Source: Rhyacichthys aspro (Eukaryota; Chordata; Actinopteri; Gobiiformes; Rhyacichthyidae). Taken from it: 64,000 bases of DNA. The translations under genes were made by a program, and so were the position numbers. Position 1 is the first letter of the stretch. Every line of letters starts with the position of its first letter. Below the pieces are notes generated by a model, which saw only the letters and a list, made by a program, of their open reading frames with translations, was not told the origin of the DNA and searched no databases. Location of the stretch: positions 14,487,906-14,551,905 of the forward strand of contig CM072160.1 of assembly GCA_036850595.1 (NCBI GenBank). The letters run 5' to 3'. This document shows positions 35,060 through 47,599 of this stretch, piece after piece.

Positions 35060-35580
35060 AAATCAAAAATGTGGATGAAGTTAAATATTCAGGTTTAAAT
35101 CTTGATCCAAGTCTTAGCTTTAAATATCACATTTGAAAGATTAGTAAGACACTGAAATTGAAACTTGTGAATTTTAGACATTATAGAGACTCTCTGACTG
35201 TTGAATACATACATTTAAATATGTCTAAATGCAGGGATTTTTACCACATTTATTGGATTGTATGACAAGTTGGTCTCAGGCATTTAAAACATCCGTAAAA
35301 ACACTTGAATCGTTATAGAAAAGATCCCTTAAAATTCATGACACGTTTTACATTTTAAAAACTTGATTTATTTGCTTAGTGTTTGAAATAAATCATAAAG
35401 CAGCTGCTCCTTCTTTAAGACAATTTGTCAGACTCACAGTAGAAATGTGCAGAGTTCCAAAATGCAAAACGCCATTTGGTAAATTATACTTTTCTCATAG
35501 AGCCATAAATCAGACAAACTTCATATGTTTTCAAGCCAGACCAAACTCTGGATGTTATTTCAACAACTCACATTTATGAA
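35060..35580 (+). mobile_element. LINE reverse-transcriptase C-terminal relic
   Basis: Translation from about 35077 gives VKYSGLNLDPSLSFKYHI, stop, KISKTLKLKL and further pieces separated by stops. After a frameshift, 35379-35579 reads FEINHKAAAPSLRQFVRL and then KTPFGKLYFSHRAINQTNF. This order (VKYLG.xLD..LSF..HI..ISKT, then 'AP.L..F', then '.FGK..FS.RA...N') is the C-terminal end of a common fish non-LTR retrotransposon ORF. At least five in-frame stops and a frameshift make it dead and 5'-truncated. The exact clade is not assigned. Confidence 0.7.
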
Positions 35581-35970
35581 CTGATGTGTGAACATGTCAA
35601 AACAGGGGTGGGGACTGACACATGAAATGTTGTTTTTTTTTTTTAAATGATTGTTGTATTGTTGATAACTTATTGATGCTATAATAACTGTTATCATGTG
35701 CCCCATTTTCCATGTATTTCTTTTATTATATTATACCATCAATAATTTATTCATAAATTGGCTGTTGGTCTACACAGCTTGTCAACATTGAATCAACGGC
35801 AGTGGCAAATGCTATTGGGAAAATGTCTCTGGATATATCTGGATACACAGTGAAACAACACAACAAAGGAAAGCATAAACAGAGACAAGGGAAGCAAAGA
35901 GAGATACAGATGTTGGCATTTATGATTATGGACATGATTATGAAGATAACGCTGAACTCAATGTCTCTAA

Positions 35971-36111
35971 AGATTTGAACAGGTTTTAGTCTTATTTGGA
36001 CAGGATTTAGTTGGATTTAAACAGGTTGTAATAGGTAGTGGTAGGTTAATCTTTGTAGCAAAAATCAAAACCTGTTCAAATCTATCTAAAACCTGTTTGA
36101 ATTTAACCTAG
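35971..36111. repeat. About 21-bp units: three in one orientation facing two inverted
   Basis: Units around ATTTGAACAGGTTTTAG, ATTTGGACAGGATTTAG and ATTTAAACAGGTT follow each other at about 21-26 bp. After a 40-bp spacer, two inverted units (AAAACCTGTTCAAATCT and AAACCTGTTTGAATTTA) appear. 35971-35987 and 36067-36083 are exact reverse complements over 17 bp. Confidence 0.75.
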
Positions 36112-36137
36112 TGCCAAAAATGTAAACTACTAAATGT

Positions 36138-36200
36138 ATTGAAGGGCCACATAAAACAGTGCAAAGGGCCGCATTTGGCCCCCGGCTTTAAAGTGTGTGC
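36138..36200. mobile_element. Possible DNA-transposon terminus ('GGGCCGCATTTGGCCCCCGG')
   Basis: GGGCCGCATTTGGCCCCCGG at about 36167-36186 is a phrase I associate with the end of a widespread fish DNA transposon. The other end may be CAGGGGTGGGGACTGACA at 35603, which would place the inverted units inside it. The partner end fits poorly, so this is tentative. Confidence 0.3.
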
Positions 36201-36209
36201 TTTAAAGTA

Positions 36210-38236
36210 TTATAGTATTTTTTGAGAACTGTTTTTAAGTGATATTCAAAATTCAAAACTATCCACTAGGGAAAACAAAATGAATGGTTCATCTGAAATC
36301 TTTACACATATGCTTACCACAAAGTAGATAAAGTCTTAATTTTTCATCAAATATATTCAGATTCCATTATATGTAAATGAAACCACACTGATCACACTGT
36401 TCTCGCGCTCATCAAACAGCATGTAGACAGTAACACGTGCATACATAAAAAAAAGGATCTTCACTCATGTTCTTCCATGGCAGACAACACGCACGTTAAA
36501 CACACCTCAAGGAATATTTGCAGAAAACAAAACAGTGCTCTTCCCTCGCTGCTGCTGTGTGGGCTGCACAATGTGTTCGAGCCATCACAACAGTTTGAGC
36601 TCCAGATAATTGAAAGGAGCAGCGGAATCTTCCCCAAACCTCACCGTCGCAGATACCGATAGCAAACATTTTAGGAAACCTGCTTCAATCACACTCCTTC
36701 CTGCGCCGTTCTTTGTTGTGCTGAAGGATAATGTGGAAAAACTGCATAAAAGGAGAAATGAGCGGTTGCTTAATATGAATTCAGGGTTTAGTGTAGTCAT
36801 TTTAAAAAGGTCTTTCCAGTGTTCATTTAAAATCCTGACTATAAATACAAATGTGCACAAACGCTGAGGCCTCAAATACAAGGCAATTAGAAGGAATGTG
36901 ATAGTGAAACTGTTTATCTGTTGTCTGCTGAGCTCCTCCTTTCCTTCTGTTTCTGTATCTACTTTCACAGTCCAAGTGTCGTCACCCAACTCCTCTTCTC
37001 AAGCACTTGCTTTTGTGTTTTCTTCTTCACCAAAAAATCAAGACTTTGGACCCACTGTACTGTTTTAATTAAGAAAAAGAGACACAGAAGGCACAATGAA
37101 GTTACATTTACTTAAAAGTCAAAGTTTGGCACGTGATACCTCACACATGTATTTGCCAATTAGCCTTCTCTGAATCAGAGAAGGCCCAAATTGGAGCGTT
37201 TGGACTTCAGAAAGCTGGCAGGTTTAGTTTTTTCTTTTGTATGAATAATCCACAAGAGGCTTCCCAGCAAAGAGGCATTTGTACACAGCCATAAGAAATG
37301 AAGTCACTTTTATTTAAAATCATAGCCTCAAGAGGATTACAGCTGACATTATGATGCAACAGTTACTCATTATGTTCCTCTATCCTTTGAATCAATAAAA
37401 AGAGAAAAACATGATTAAATTAGCCATCATTAAAACACCACATTCATAAAAACACAATAATAGATCATTTGTACATGCACTTCTGGTTAGTCGAGTGATT
37501 CAATATTTGTCATATTTGTCAAGTCAAAATGTCCAAAGCTGTCTTACATATTGCCAGTTTTGATTCCAAGTCCAAGACAACCCCTAAGAGCTGGAGTGGA
37601 CACAGGGCTATAGTCAAGAACTGGGGACGGGGAGAGATAAATGAGTGCAGACCTGTTTTCTACCTCCTTCTGAAGTGAACATTTAACCTCAAATGGAAAA
37701 AGGAGAAAAAAATATAAGAAGGTATTATTAGGTTCAGCGTTTGACTCATTTTTATTGATTATCTCCAACTGCTCAGCGGCTCAAAATGCTTAGAGTGCAT
37801 TGTGTATGTGTTGAAAAGAACAGCAGACTGCACTGAAGAGTATGTTGTAGACAAGAGTATGTGTAAACATAAAAAAAAAACCTGCATTTGTCTATCTAAA
37901 GTTCATAGAAACCAGTGTAAGAGCCATTTAGTTCTGTTACTTCCTGTTAATATTTCTGCCAAGAGTGGACAAACTGAGCACACAGTCTTCACTTTTGCCG
38001 TGCTTTTCTAGTCTGGTTGCCATTTGTCTGAAAAACATGATTTATAGCATTCTAGTGGCCACTCGAGGCTTTTGTGCAGTCCAAAAAAGATTTTCCTCAT
38101 AGATCGAAATGTAAAAACTGGCAGGACACCTAGTGTTTAATGTCTATTTTCATATCCTAGACTTTTTCTCTGTTAAAAATCATTAAATAAAATAACTTGG
38201 CGCCCATTGGTCAGAACCGATGACGTGGAACCCGAC
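36210..38236. other. Non-coding stretch, no gene seen
   Basis: Unique DNA. Antisense frame of 134 codons at 36585-36989 has no exon signals and overlaps an unrelated + strand frame. A perfect palindrome lies at 37163-37185. Confidence 0.55.
37156..37194. repeat. Near-perfect palindrome
   Basis: GCCTTCTCTGA, one central A, TCAGAGAAGGC (37163-37185) is an exact 11-bp arm palindrome. CCAATT and AATTGG extend the pairing outward with a small gap. Cruciform-prone or a double binding site. Confidence 0.8.
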
Positions 38237-38238
38237 TA

Positions 38239-38556
38239 TGGGCGGATATTTGTGCCATTCAGAAACTGAATATATAACCTTTGAGTGTGAATTTCTCAAA
38301 CTGAATCTAAATTGCGTATTGGCCAACTTGGAAAAGCAGGTTACAAAGCTAATGAATTCAGTTTCAAACTATAAATTCATTTTGAATTCAATGCAATAAA
38401 TTCGCAAACAAATGCATTTGATTTCAAACTACACTTTTTAAATTCAGTTTTTTAAAAGCATTCATTTAACTTGAGCAATGCAGATTCAGTTTGAGCAGTT
38501 CACATTCAAATATAACATGTTCAGTTTCAGTTTCTAGTGGCACAAATATCAGCCCA
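38239..38556. mobile_element. TA-flanked miniature element with long terminal inverted repeats
   Basis: The left end TGGGCGGATATTTGTGCCA and the reverse complement of the right end TGGGCTGATATTTGTGCCA differ at one base of 19. Similarity continues for about 70 bp (AGAAACTGAA, TTTGAGTGTGAATTTCTCAA versus TTTGAATGTGAACTGCTCAA). TA dinucleotides flank both ends (38237-38238 and 38557-38558). At 318 bp with no coding capacity it fits a MITE, most likely Tc1/mariner-type by its TA target. Well preserved relative to the other elements here. Confidence 0.8.
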
Positions 38557-38559
38557 TAT

Positions 38560-39635
38560 TTGTTGTTTTTTTTAAACCTTATTAAGTATCCTGTTCTAGT
38601 GGCTTGGAATAACAATAAAATAAAATTTCCTCTTTAATAGTCTTAAAAAATTTGAAACCTGATTTGATTGTGACTGTCCATGGAAATAAAACTGAAATAG
38701 CTCCCATTTGCCAGTAGCACTAACACAACACAACATGAAAGAAAATACTCAAAACAGAACAAAATTACATTTAAAGGATTAAAGCTATTGATGCTAAAAA
38801 ATAACCAATACCATAAACCATAAATGACCTGGTTGTGTTCTGGAGCTATGGCAGTTGTTCCTTTATATAAACAACGCTTTTGATGTTGATACTTAAAACA
38901 CGATTATGCCATATTTGAACCCATGAATGCAGTTTTCCTTATTTACCCTTTCTCCACTTTTAATATTCTTCGTCACAGCTGAATCTGCTCCCCAGTGCTT
39001 TTGTTGAAGTTCTCCTTCAGGCACATCAAATGCAGCCTCTCTTTTAAGTAGAGCTTACCAAATGTATTCTAGACTGTCGTCCCGTGGGAGAAGGATAAGA
39101 GACAATCACTTACAAACTTTGGGTTTAGTCATATGTGCGTGGACGGCTGGACAGAGACATGGAGATGAATAATAAATGGTCAGACATCTTTGAGACTCCC
39201 TGTGGAGAGTGAATGAAGGATTTGGAGTTTTAGAGCATGGATAAAGACAGATATAGAAGGAGTCTCTGCATGTTGAGTCCATCCACTGCTGGCTGGACAT
39301 GAAAGGTCTCAATATATTTGGGCTACATGACAATATCCATATATAACTTCATGTTTTATTTATTAGCCCATGAAACGTTACCCAACAAGACCTATGGTAC
39401 TACTCTGCTCAATGTCACAACAAATTTAAAAGAAAAATCCTGTTTAATTTCTTTTTAAAGGGTTTCCAGGCCCAACAGGAGGAAAAAAAAGATGGATAGA
39501 AAGACATCATTTAACCTGTACACTTCGGTTTATATTGCACAATGTTGCAAATTGATACTGATTCATCTTTATGTTCTATTTCAACCCTTTCTGGGCTGTT
39601 TATTCACCCACTCGACACGTTCAGTAACAACTTGG
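38560..39635. other. Non-coding stretch, no gene seen
   Basis: Unique AT-rich sequence with no supported gene or repeat. Confidence 0.6.
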
Positions 39636-39639
39636 TTAT

Positions 39640-39990
39640 TTAACAGTGACTGAGTTCGGCTGTGCTTCATGTTTTTTTTTTCTTAATAGTGCCTCTGAGC
39701 TCTAAGCTTGGTGTATTGCTTAATTAAACTCCTTCATGCTGGAAATTCAATGGTTTGCTTTCATCTCGGGACACACCGGTCCATTAAACAAATTGTGGTG
39801 ACTCGTTTTAAACAGAGACAAAGTTGATTTGGTTTCTGATCCTGAAATGGAAAATAACCACTCGTAAGCTTAAGTGAATTGTTTGTGCGGTGCTAAATTG
39901 AGCGCGGGCATTATCTCCAAGTCATTGTATTGTATTTTCCCTCAATAGAAGCTTTTACTGTTAACATGAGCTGTGTGTGCATTTTGGAAG
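39640..39990. promoter_or_regulatory. Candidate conserved non-coding element
   Basis: Includes TATTGCTTAATTAAACTCCT, CGGTCCATTAAACAAATTGT, TGCTAAATTGAGCGCGGGCA and CTCCAAGTCATTGTATTG. Unique, homeodomain-word rich, no coding signal. Confidence 0.3.
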
Positions 39991-39999
39991 CAGAAGCTG

Positions 40000-42040
40000 A
40001 GCGGACCACAACACATTTTCAATGGATTAAAGTAGTAGATTGAAGTTTCGTATAACATTTGCAACAGATAACACTAAACTTAAATGATTTTCATGACAAC
40101 ATCCTGTCATTTTTCCTCCAACATCTCAAAAGTACAGTTACTTCTTTGTGTTTTGCCTAAACTCAAGCTTCTGGGCGGAATACATTTAGCCCTATTAGTG
40201 TGTAATAGAAGGGGCGGGCCTTCAGACCTGTCAATCACAAAATGAGGAAGATGGTTGGTGCTGGATTCACATTGTGCTCGGGCTGTAAAAAAGTTGCCCC
40301 TTTTTCCTTTTTTGTTGTGTTTTGGAAATCTTAGTGCCATCAAAACTATAAAAACCATCTTGTAAAATCATCCACAAGATATATAAACGTAAAAATTTTA
40401 CTATAAATACATATACCAGCCGTCCCTGGAAATACTGCTGCCCTTGTTTTGTGGTGTGCATGTGTCTTTTTGATGACGTTGCTTTTAAAAGGATCTTTAA
40501 AAGCAACAAGCCTCTTATTTTTAGAGCTAGTATTTAGGGAAGGATATCCACTAGCAGTTTACATCACTTGGTACAATAGTCTTAAAATAGAGGTTTGTTC
40601 TGTTTGCAAAATAGTGCAGCAGGCATTTTAGCCATGGCGTCTAAAACTCCTTGCTAAACCGCGATGATATGAACAGCCTTAGGGAGCTGCTCGATACCAT
40701 TTCTCTGACAGCCCCACCCAGCTTTTTAAAGCACTCCGACTCCACTCGGGTAGTCTGTGACAGGCCAGGATAAATAATGCAACGCCGCTAATACTGTCGA
40801 TCTTGTGTTGCGTTTCAAAACACTTACATTTTACAAGAATCCTAAATGTGCTCCACTTTTTTACAAAATGAAACAAAAAAGTAAAAATGGCCAGGATTGT
40901 AGAAGGACCGGGATGTCAATGTTTTAGCACCTCTCTCGGTGAGGAAGCCTTTCACAGTGAAACGAGTTTGGCTGAGACTTTTTTTTGATCTGGTGAGGCT
41001 TGTAGGTCAGTGTAGAAGCAGTTATAACAGCATTTGACTCCTGGGAAATCAATGCCACTTCTACCCAGACTCTTTTAACTATAAAACTCTGAAGAACCGC
41101 TTTGATGTATCAAATATATTGAAGCCAGTAAATGTTGTTTGCATCAGAGTGAGGCGTTTAAAGACTAGACTCATGGGAGATCAGATTTGAGGGTTGCACC
41201 GGTCAGACTCTGGACAAATTGACACTATTTACCTTTGATTTTGTTTATTTGTGTGTTTTCAGTCCTAACAAGGCTTAATCAGAAGATGGTTTTACTTACT
41301 ATGCACTGTGTAACTAATTTAACTTAACTCATACTTTAACAAAGGCTTTGCGGTAGAAGATGAAGGAATTAACTTCTGGCAATAGGTTATATTAGCAATT
41401 TTCCAGTTATTTACCACAAAAGTCCATTATAATTCAATTGAGACCCATGGAAATGTGACAGAGACAATTAGAATCTTGCTGCTTCTCTTTCAGAATATGC
41501 CCCGAGGTGAGAACACATCTTCACGGACCACATTGATTTATTTAGTAAATGTAATTAATCCCTGAATAAGCAGGCTTTAGACTTTCAAGACCTGTCCTGA
41601 TGAGGTTTTGTTCCACTTTGGGGCCAGCATTTCAGAAGCTATTTACACAACAACATGTTTTGCTTAAACTACAATCATGTTGTTACAGACTGGCCTCTCG
41701 TTTAAATGAGTTCACCCGTCTGGCTTCATGAAAATGCAAACTTTTGAATCCATTTTTGTTTCGTTTGGCTGCCGCTCTGCTGTCATATAAACTGACTCAC
41801 ATAAACTAAAAGACGGAGTCCTCTGAATATATGATAATAGACGTCATATGTGCAACACGAGGGGGTAGTAGTAGAAGCAAAAAGAAAACCCACCACCTAG
41901 GTTTTACATGGGATAGGCATGCAAACAAATGTTCTCCTGTAGCACACACAGAAGATCTTTTGAAGGGAACTCTATGTGTGCGGATGATTTATTAAAATGA
42001 CACTCATGTTTCATTTTTGTTTGTAGATATTCAGTGGTAT
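40000..42040. other. Non-coding stretch with a 12-bp perfect hairpin
   Basis: No gene. GTTGCTTTTAAA (40478-40489) is followed after AGGATC by TTTAAAAGCAAC (40496-40507), an exact inverted repeat. Confidence 0.6.
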
Positions 42041-42045
42041 AATCA

Positions 42046-42135
42046 GGGGCAACTTGGTGTCTCAGCAACAGTGTGTGCCACGTAGGCGAGGGACCTGGGT
42101 TTGAATCTGGTTTGGGGCTTTTTGTTCCATGTTTA
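42046..42135 (+). mobile_element. tRNA-derived SINE head relic
   Basis: GGGGCAACTTGGTGTCTCAG, then GACCTGGGTTTGAATCTGG with a B-box-like GGTTTGAATCT, then TTTGGGGCTTTTTGTTCCATG. The order tRNA-like head, B box, 'GGGGCTTTT.TGT' matches the start of the fish SINE group seen at 12048. No acceptor-stem pairing or intact anticodon arm, so it is not a tRNA gene. Confidence 0.55.
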
Positions 42136-42139
42136 CCTT

Positions 42140-43795
42140 TTTTTTTTACCCTTTCTAAACTGTTGCTTTCTAACAACACAGATAAAAATAGATATGTTAT
42201 GCTAAAATACAACTCTGCTAGCCCTTGAGTACTAATGAATTTGTAAAGTTTATTTCCACTGGACATCACAGTACTTCCTATTTTCTCCCCAGTGGAAGAC
42301 TTAACTTATTAGTATTGATAGATCCCACTGCAACAAGCTTCAGCAAGTCTAATTACAGTAAAAATGAGAAACAAGCACATGGAGAACATCGTGCACCGGG
42401 TTAAGAATGGTGAGAGAACATGGAACGCCACAAATAAAACATATCAAAGCTTAAAATGCCAAAAATATTTCTGTCTTGATTAATCTCTGTGTGAATGCGC
42501 AAATCCTTACAATGGAACAGGAAAGAAAGACAGCCTTCAGAATGTCTTATCTGTGAAGCTTGTGCGTAGAAGCTTGCCAGGTTGTCAGATTGTAATAATT
42601 CTTGATAAATTGAACTTGGAACCTGCTATGAGCTTTACATAGGGATTCATTTAGCATTACAGCCCACGACCCATGATCCCCTCCATCTTATCCTGAGACT
42701 CAGCTGTGATAAGTCAAATGAACTCATTGTTACTCGTGTCATGTGTAAGAGCACCATGGGTAGTGGGGAACAATCGACTGTCTTACGCAGCTTGACACTG
42801 GTTAAAAATACTAACTGATGGAAAATAGCGTGTGTCCAATTTGTTGCTTCACTTCAACTTAAGAGCAGTTTGATGATGATACAATTTTATTCCTGTAATT
42901 ATGCACTTGAGCACAAGGCCGAGACCCTCCGTGGACATCTGTGCACCTCCTGTTGGGCTACAAACTGTGCAGATTACAGTCACCTTTTTACAAATTTCAT
43001 GCACTGTCACGCCTCTGCTGTGCATTAAAACAACATGAGTGCTCTCCAGACGTCAAATCTCAGGGAGAGGCTAGTCTTTGATAAAATTTAGTTCACCTAC
43101 TTGGAAATGAGAAAAGCGGCAAAGCTGCATCTCTAGCAAATCCTTTCGGAGTTGTCACAGCTTCTGGTTCTCAAACAGAGAGGCGCAGTAAGGGTTTGAT
43201 CGCAGCACGACCTGCTTCTGCGTCTTTAAAGTTTTTCTTTCATGAACCAGATGTTTGTCCTCAGAATATAAGTGAGACAACAGGTAAATTGTTCTGTTTA
43301 ATGTATCGGTGATGGCTCTATCTATTTGACACTTGGAGGGTCGATCTCGAAAGGCAGTGCAAAAATAAATACACTTGCATGAGTATAAATAAATGTTTTG
43401 CATTCGATTAGCTCCTTTCTCCTGCAGCCTGCTATTTTTTCTTATAGTCATTAAATCAACCAGTATCATAGTGATATTAAGTGTTGCTAATGTCAACTAG
43501 TAGCATTAGCTTGCATGAAAGAACTGGCTGAGCATTTACAGACATTTTAAAAATATGTTTAATGCATTTTGTGTAATTTGCCTTTGTGAGATCACAAACT
43601 CTCTAAATCTGTCTTGCAATGCAATTTCTCGCTCCCACTGCATGTCTGTTTTAGGTTTGACTATGGAGCTGTTTTGCTGTGACTAATGTAACAACATATT
43701 GCTGCTCTTGATTGGATAAAATGACCTTGTGATAGGCATTAACTGACATTTGTTCATCCAATCACTGTCATCTAAAGTACCTTCCCTTTGCCTTT
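42140..43795. other. Non-coding stretch, possible enhancer-like pieces
   Basis: A short unique block at about 42620-42740 (CATTTAGCATTACAGCCCAC, CTGTGATAAGTCAAATGAAC) has enhancer-like texture. No supported gene. Confidence 0.4.
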
Positions 43796-43799
43796 TTTA

Positions 43800-44390
43800 A
43801 CCAGGTTAGTGGTTTATATTGTCACATTTGTCACTAGAGGGTGAGTGTGCAGTAGTTAGCCGCCTTCTCATAACTGAGTCATTATCACTGTCTCTGTGCA
43901 GCCAAGTGCCCTGAGCCTCTTCAAATGATAATATACCATTAATGTGCATTGATTACAGTATGGGCTGGGCTTTTGAGTGAAGGACCCCCAGTGAATTAGC
44001 ACAGTACTAGCATTATTTATCTGGATTAGAATCGTTGATGATTGTATGACATCAACACATGGCTTTGCTGCTAATTTCAGGCAGGTCAGCCCTCATACTG
44101 TAATGCAACGGAAAAGACCACCACTGAGTGTTTAATAATGCATGGAGCAGTGTTAAAGAGATTATGAGTAATGCAGTAAGGCCAACAGTACAACACGCTC
44201 CTGGCAGCAGTATTAAGTGCAAGGCGGCAGGCAGAATTACTATGGGGACAGCCACATAGTCTGAAAAGGCTTTTATAACCACACAACAAGAGATGTGACT
44301 AATGCTGGGAAATGAAAAGGAAGACATGACTAATTCACGTCCCAACAGGCAACAAGCCAGTGACCAAGCCCTAGGACCTCTGCCCACCAA
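43800..44390. promoter_or_regulatory. Candidate conserved non-coding element
   Basis: CATTAATGTGCATTGATTAC, GTTTAATAATGCATGGAGCA and GATTATGAGTAATGCAGTAA occur within unique DNA. Two overlapping antisense frames (112 and 67 codons, different phases) argue against coding. Texture-based candidate. Confidence 0.3.
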
Positions 44391-44399
44391 GTGACCAGC

Positions 44400-47300
44400 A
44401 GCTGCATGGAGGGGGAGTCAATCCATAACTAAATAGTTCCTGACTTTCAGAACCTGACCCTTAAAGAGCTAAAACACATGCAGAATCCTCTGTGCTGTCA
44501 GCAGCTTCTCTGGAAATCAAATGAAGGAATACATCCATTGGGGAAAGTGTTCTGTAGCTTAAGAAGAAGACTGACACATCGAGCTGAGGGAGCTTGTTGT
44601 ATCTTTATATCTAAGAAATTATTCATACAGAAATGGGTGATAAAACTGTGAGTTTGATCGAGAAAATGGACACCAAAACCAAAAGTGCTGCGATGTGACA
44701 GATATAAGACGAGGAGACTCTTTACTTTCTATCAGCAGCCTTAGTTTATTAGGTTACTGCCGACATTGTCACAGAGTGAAACAGCTCCCAGGCCTGGACG
44801 AGACACAAGGACAGAATCGGAGAAGTAATGGCGTCAACGAGAAGAATAAAGCAGTAAGAAGCAGTGACAGACTGAGAGTGAGAGTTCGGTGGGCGGGACG
44901 TGATGCGAGATGAAACATTTCACTCGTCATTAGTGAAGCTATGCCAGTTTTTCAAGTTCCCCTTGGGTCCCGATACAGAGGGTCGAGTTCAGGTCATATC
45001 TTTCTACTCCACCTTGCTGCTGTTTGAGTCAGTCAGCACAACGCAAACCCTTTCACCGATGGGAACCTAAATCGGAAAATACATAAAGTGCTTCCTGGCT
45101 GTGGACTTTGAGATTGTGCTTATCTTCCAGGATTGCTCACCCTATTTGGGAAACATTATTTATTTATTAAGTCAGCCATAATTTGCAAAACTGTTCATTT
45201 TGGCCAAAAAGCTTGTTAAAATGTGTGCAAGAGAGAGAACTGGGGGGAGTTGCTTGTGTAACCCACTTTGTAATGCTTCTTGTGAAAGTGGGATTGTCGT
45301 TTGTTCCCAAAAGGATGAGCAGGATAAATCTGGAAGCCTTGAACTTGACACTTAACCCCTACAACATTGAGCTGCTTTCATGCTCACATTTAAAACCTGT
45401 TTGTACTGGACATTTTCCTGTTTAGGAGTAAAAGAAAAAAACATTTATACCCATCCAAATCACTGATAAGGAATGGTTGAATGCCCTTAACATTAACTGC
45501 CCTGTAATAATTTCTTTATGATTTTGCATCAGCCATGAAAAGGACAGTTGGGCACAAACCTTCCCGTCATAAAATGAACTGTGTTCCTGCATTTGTCCTC
45601 TCTTTGACTTCAGCAAACTTTACATAAATATAAATGATGCAGTTTTTTTGTTTTGCTTTTTTATGCTCACTTATGGTTACGGGATATTTCTGACATTTTG
45701 ACCTGAAGGCATCAGAGATAAAACAGGTTGCTCCAGCATGAACGTGACCCCTGAACGCAACGAGAAATCCATGAAGTGGCCTCAAAATTGACCAAATCTG
45801 CATCTGTAACTGTTTCATTTCAATGACTTGCGCTGTTCTCTAAAAATATCTTTCAAATTTGTACTATCTTGCAGGTTGAGCATAAATGGGATCCCTACCA
45901 ACATGAACAGGCTAATGTCTGATGTGTTATTCAACTCTCTCATACTTTCTGAATATTCAAGTACCATAACCTTTATCAAATGTTAATCATGCAAAATTAG
46001 CAGCACATTCTGACCTTTCAGTTTGTGATGAATCATGCCGTCTTATCACCGGTCCACCTTTGACCTGACATCACCCGTTTCGAACGCAGACACCGGCACA
46101 CGGACCGCGCTACCGGCAATCACACCCGTATGAATCTTCAGTCTACCTACACACAGCCGCTCCACGTGAAAGAATAGGAATCAAGACAAGAGTGTAATTG
46201 CGACCTAAATCCAGTGATTAGAGAGAATGACGCAGAGAGAGGCTGATCAGCTGATTTGGTTGATTAGTCTGGTGCTGGGAACTTAAATTCACATCAGAGT
46301 AAAGACATTCAAGTAGAGTGTGCCCAAGTTCTCTTTATCAGCAAAATACGCAAGGAGTTCAATAGGTCATCAGTACATTTGTGTCGTGACTATGAATGTG
46401 GAAATAGGCCATGACATCTGCTAAAATGTGCCGAATCTATAGTAGCAATCTTTAAGTTGTCATCTTGGTCACATAAGATTAGCATTATTTCAAATTAACA
46501 CCACAGGAGTAATTGAACCGTAACAATGCCATTACCTTCTGTCCAATGGCTTACGATCAGATCCTTAGTTTTCACTTGGCTCAGTCCATTAAAGTCTTGG
46601 GCAGTGTCCAGAATCACTTCCTGGTCACTCTAAAGTGCAGTTACGCCATTTTGGAGTGGCTGACTACTGACTTGAATATAGAGCACTTGGAGTTTCATAT
46701 TTAAAGTACACACACAATAGTAGTATACTGCAGTGGACGTCAAATTATTCCAGGATGCTTTGTCAAAGGAGAACAGCGCTATATACAGACACAGGTTTGA
46801 CCAATTCTGCAGCTTCATTTGTTAACGTCAGTATGATAATGTTAGCTTCCTTTATCTTTCATGAATACGAGCGGCAAGGATCCTGTCATGATGAGACATA
46901 GTGCTTATATTAAATAAACTAAGAGCAGCTGATTGTTACATTTTCTTTATCTACTTTTTTGAATCTTTTTCAATATCAGTTTAATTCAAATAATAAATAA
47001 ATAAATAATGGCGTGTTGAATGTGAAAGTGCATTTGTACTACAGTTCCTACAGACACTAGAGACACGATCATGATGGTTGTGAGGAGTTAAGGAGATGGA
47101 CAGCCCTCAGGACAAACATTAGGAGTAGAACCAGCAGGTGAAGGAGAAAGTAAGAATGCTTTCAGTGAAGGAGTAATTAAAGTTTTTTAAGCTTCCTCAG
47201 TAAGTATTGTCTTGGTGGTCTTTCAGTTAACACTTGCCAGAGTTTACACTTTCAGTCTAGTGTCACGTGATTAACGGAACAAAAAAACCTGTTACTTACA

Positions 47301-47590
47301 TAATACAAAACAATTCACTATTTCACAAATTATATAGTTCACTTTAAAGTGGATCTTGTTTGGACTTGTTCATGATTAGTGTAATTCCTGACGTTGATGC
47401 TTGATAGAATTTCCTGGTGTAAAAGTGCACAAGTTCTCCAATGAAAACAGCTACCCTATGTATTTTTAATGTGTTTTCATCCAAAAAGTTCTTCCAATAA
47501 CCTTTTATTGTAAAATCAACTGCAGGTGCAATATTTCTATGCTGTTGTAGTTCCAGCAGCAGTTTGACAGAAGGTCAGAGTAAAAGGCCC
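44400..47590. other. Non-coding stretch with a local CpG patch
   Basis: About ten CpGs fall within 46035-46130 (TTTCGAACGCAGACACCGGC, GGACCGCGCTACCGGC) in otherwise CpG-poor DNA. An AAATAAATAAATAAAT run is near 46993. No gene supported. Confidence 0.5.
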
Positions 47591-47599
47591 AATCCTCTG

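Noticed and set aside
36585..36989. 134-codon antisense frame
   Set aside because: Overlaps an unrelated + strand frame, with no splice signals or family resemblance.
42046..42135. A tRNA gene
   Set aside because: Only the B-box-like word is intact; no paired acceptor stem or anticodon arm. It is a SINE head.
41904..42269. 121-codon antisense frame containing KPDSNPGPSP
   Set aside because: That phrase is the antisense translation of the SINE B-box region at 42090-42120.
43832..43848. CTCF-like GTCACTAGAGGGTGAGT
   Set aside because: First base and a core C are replaced; insufficient match.
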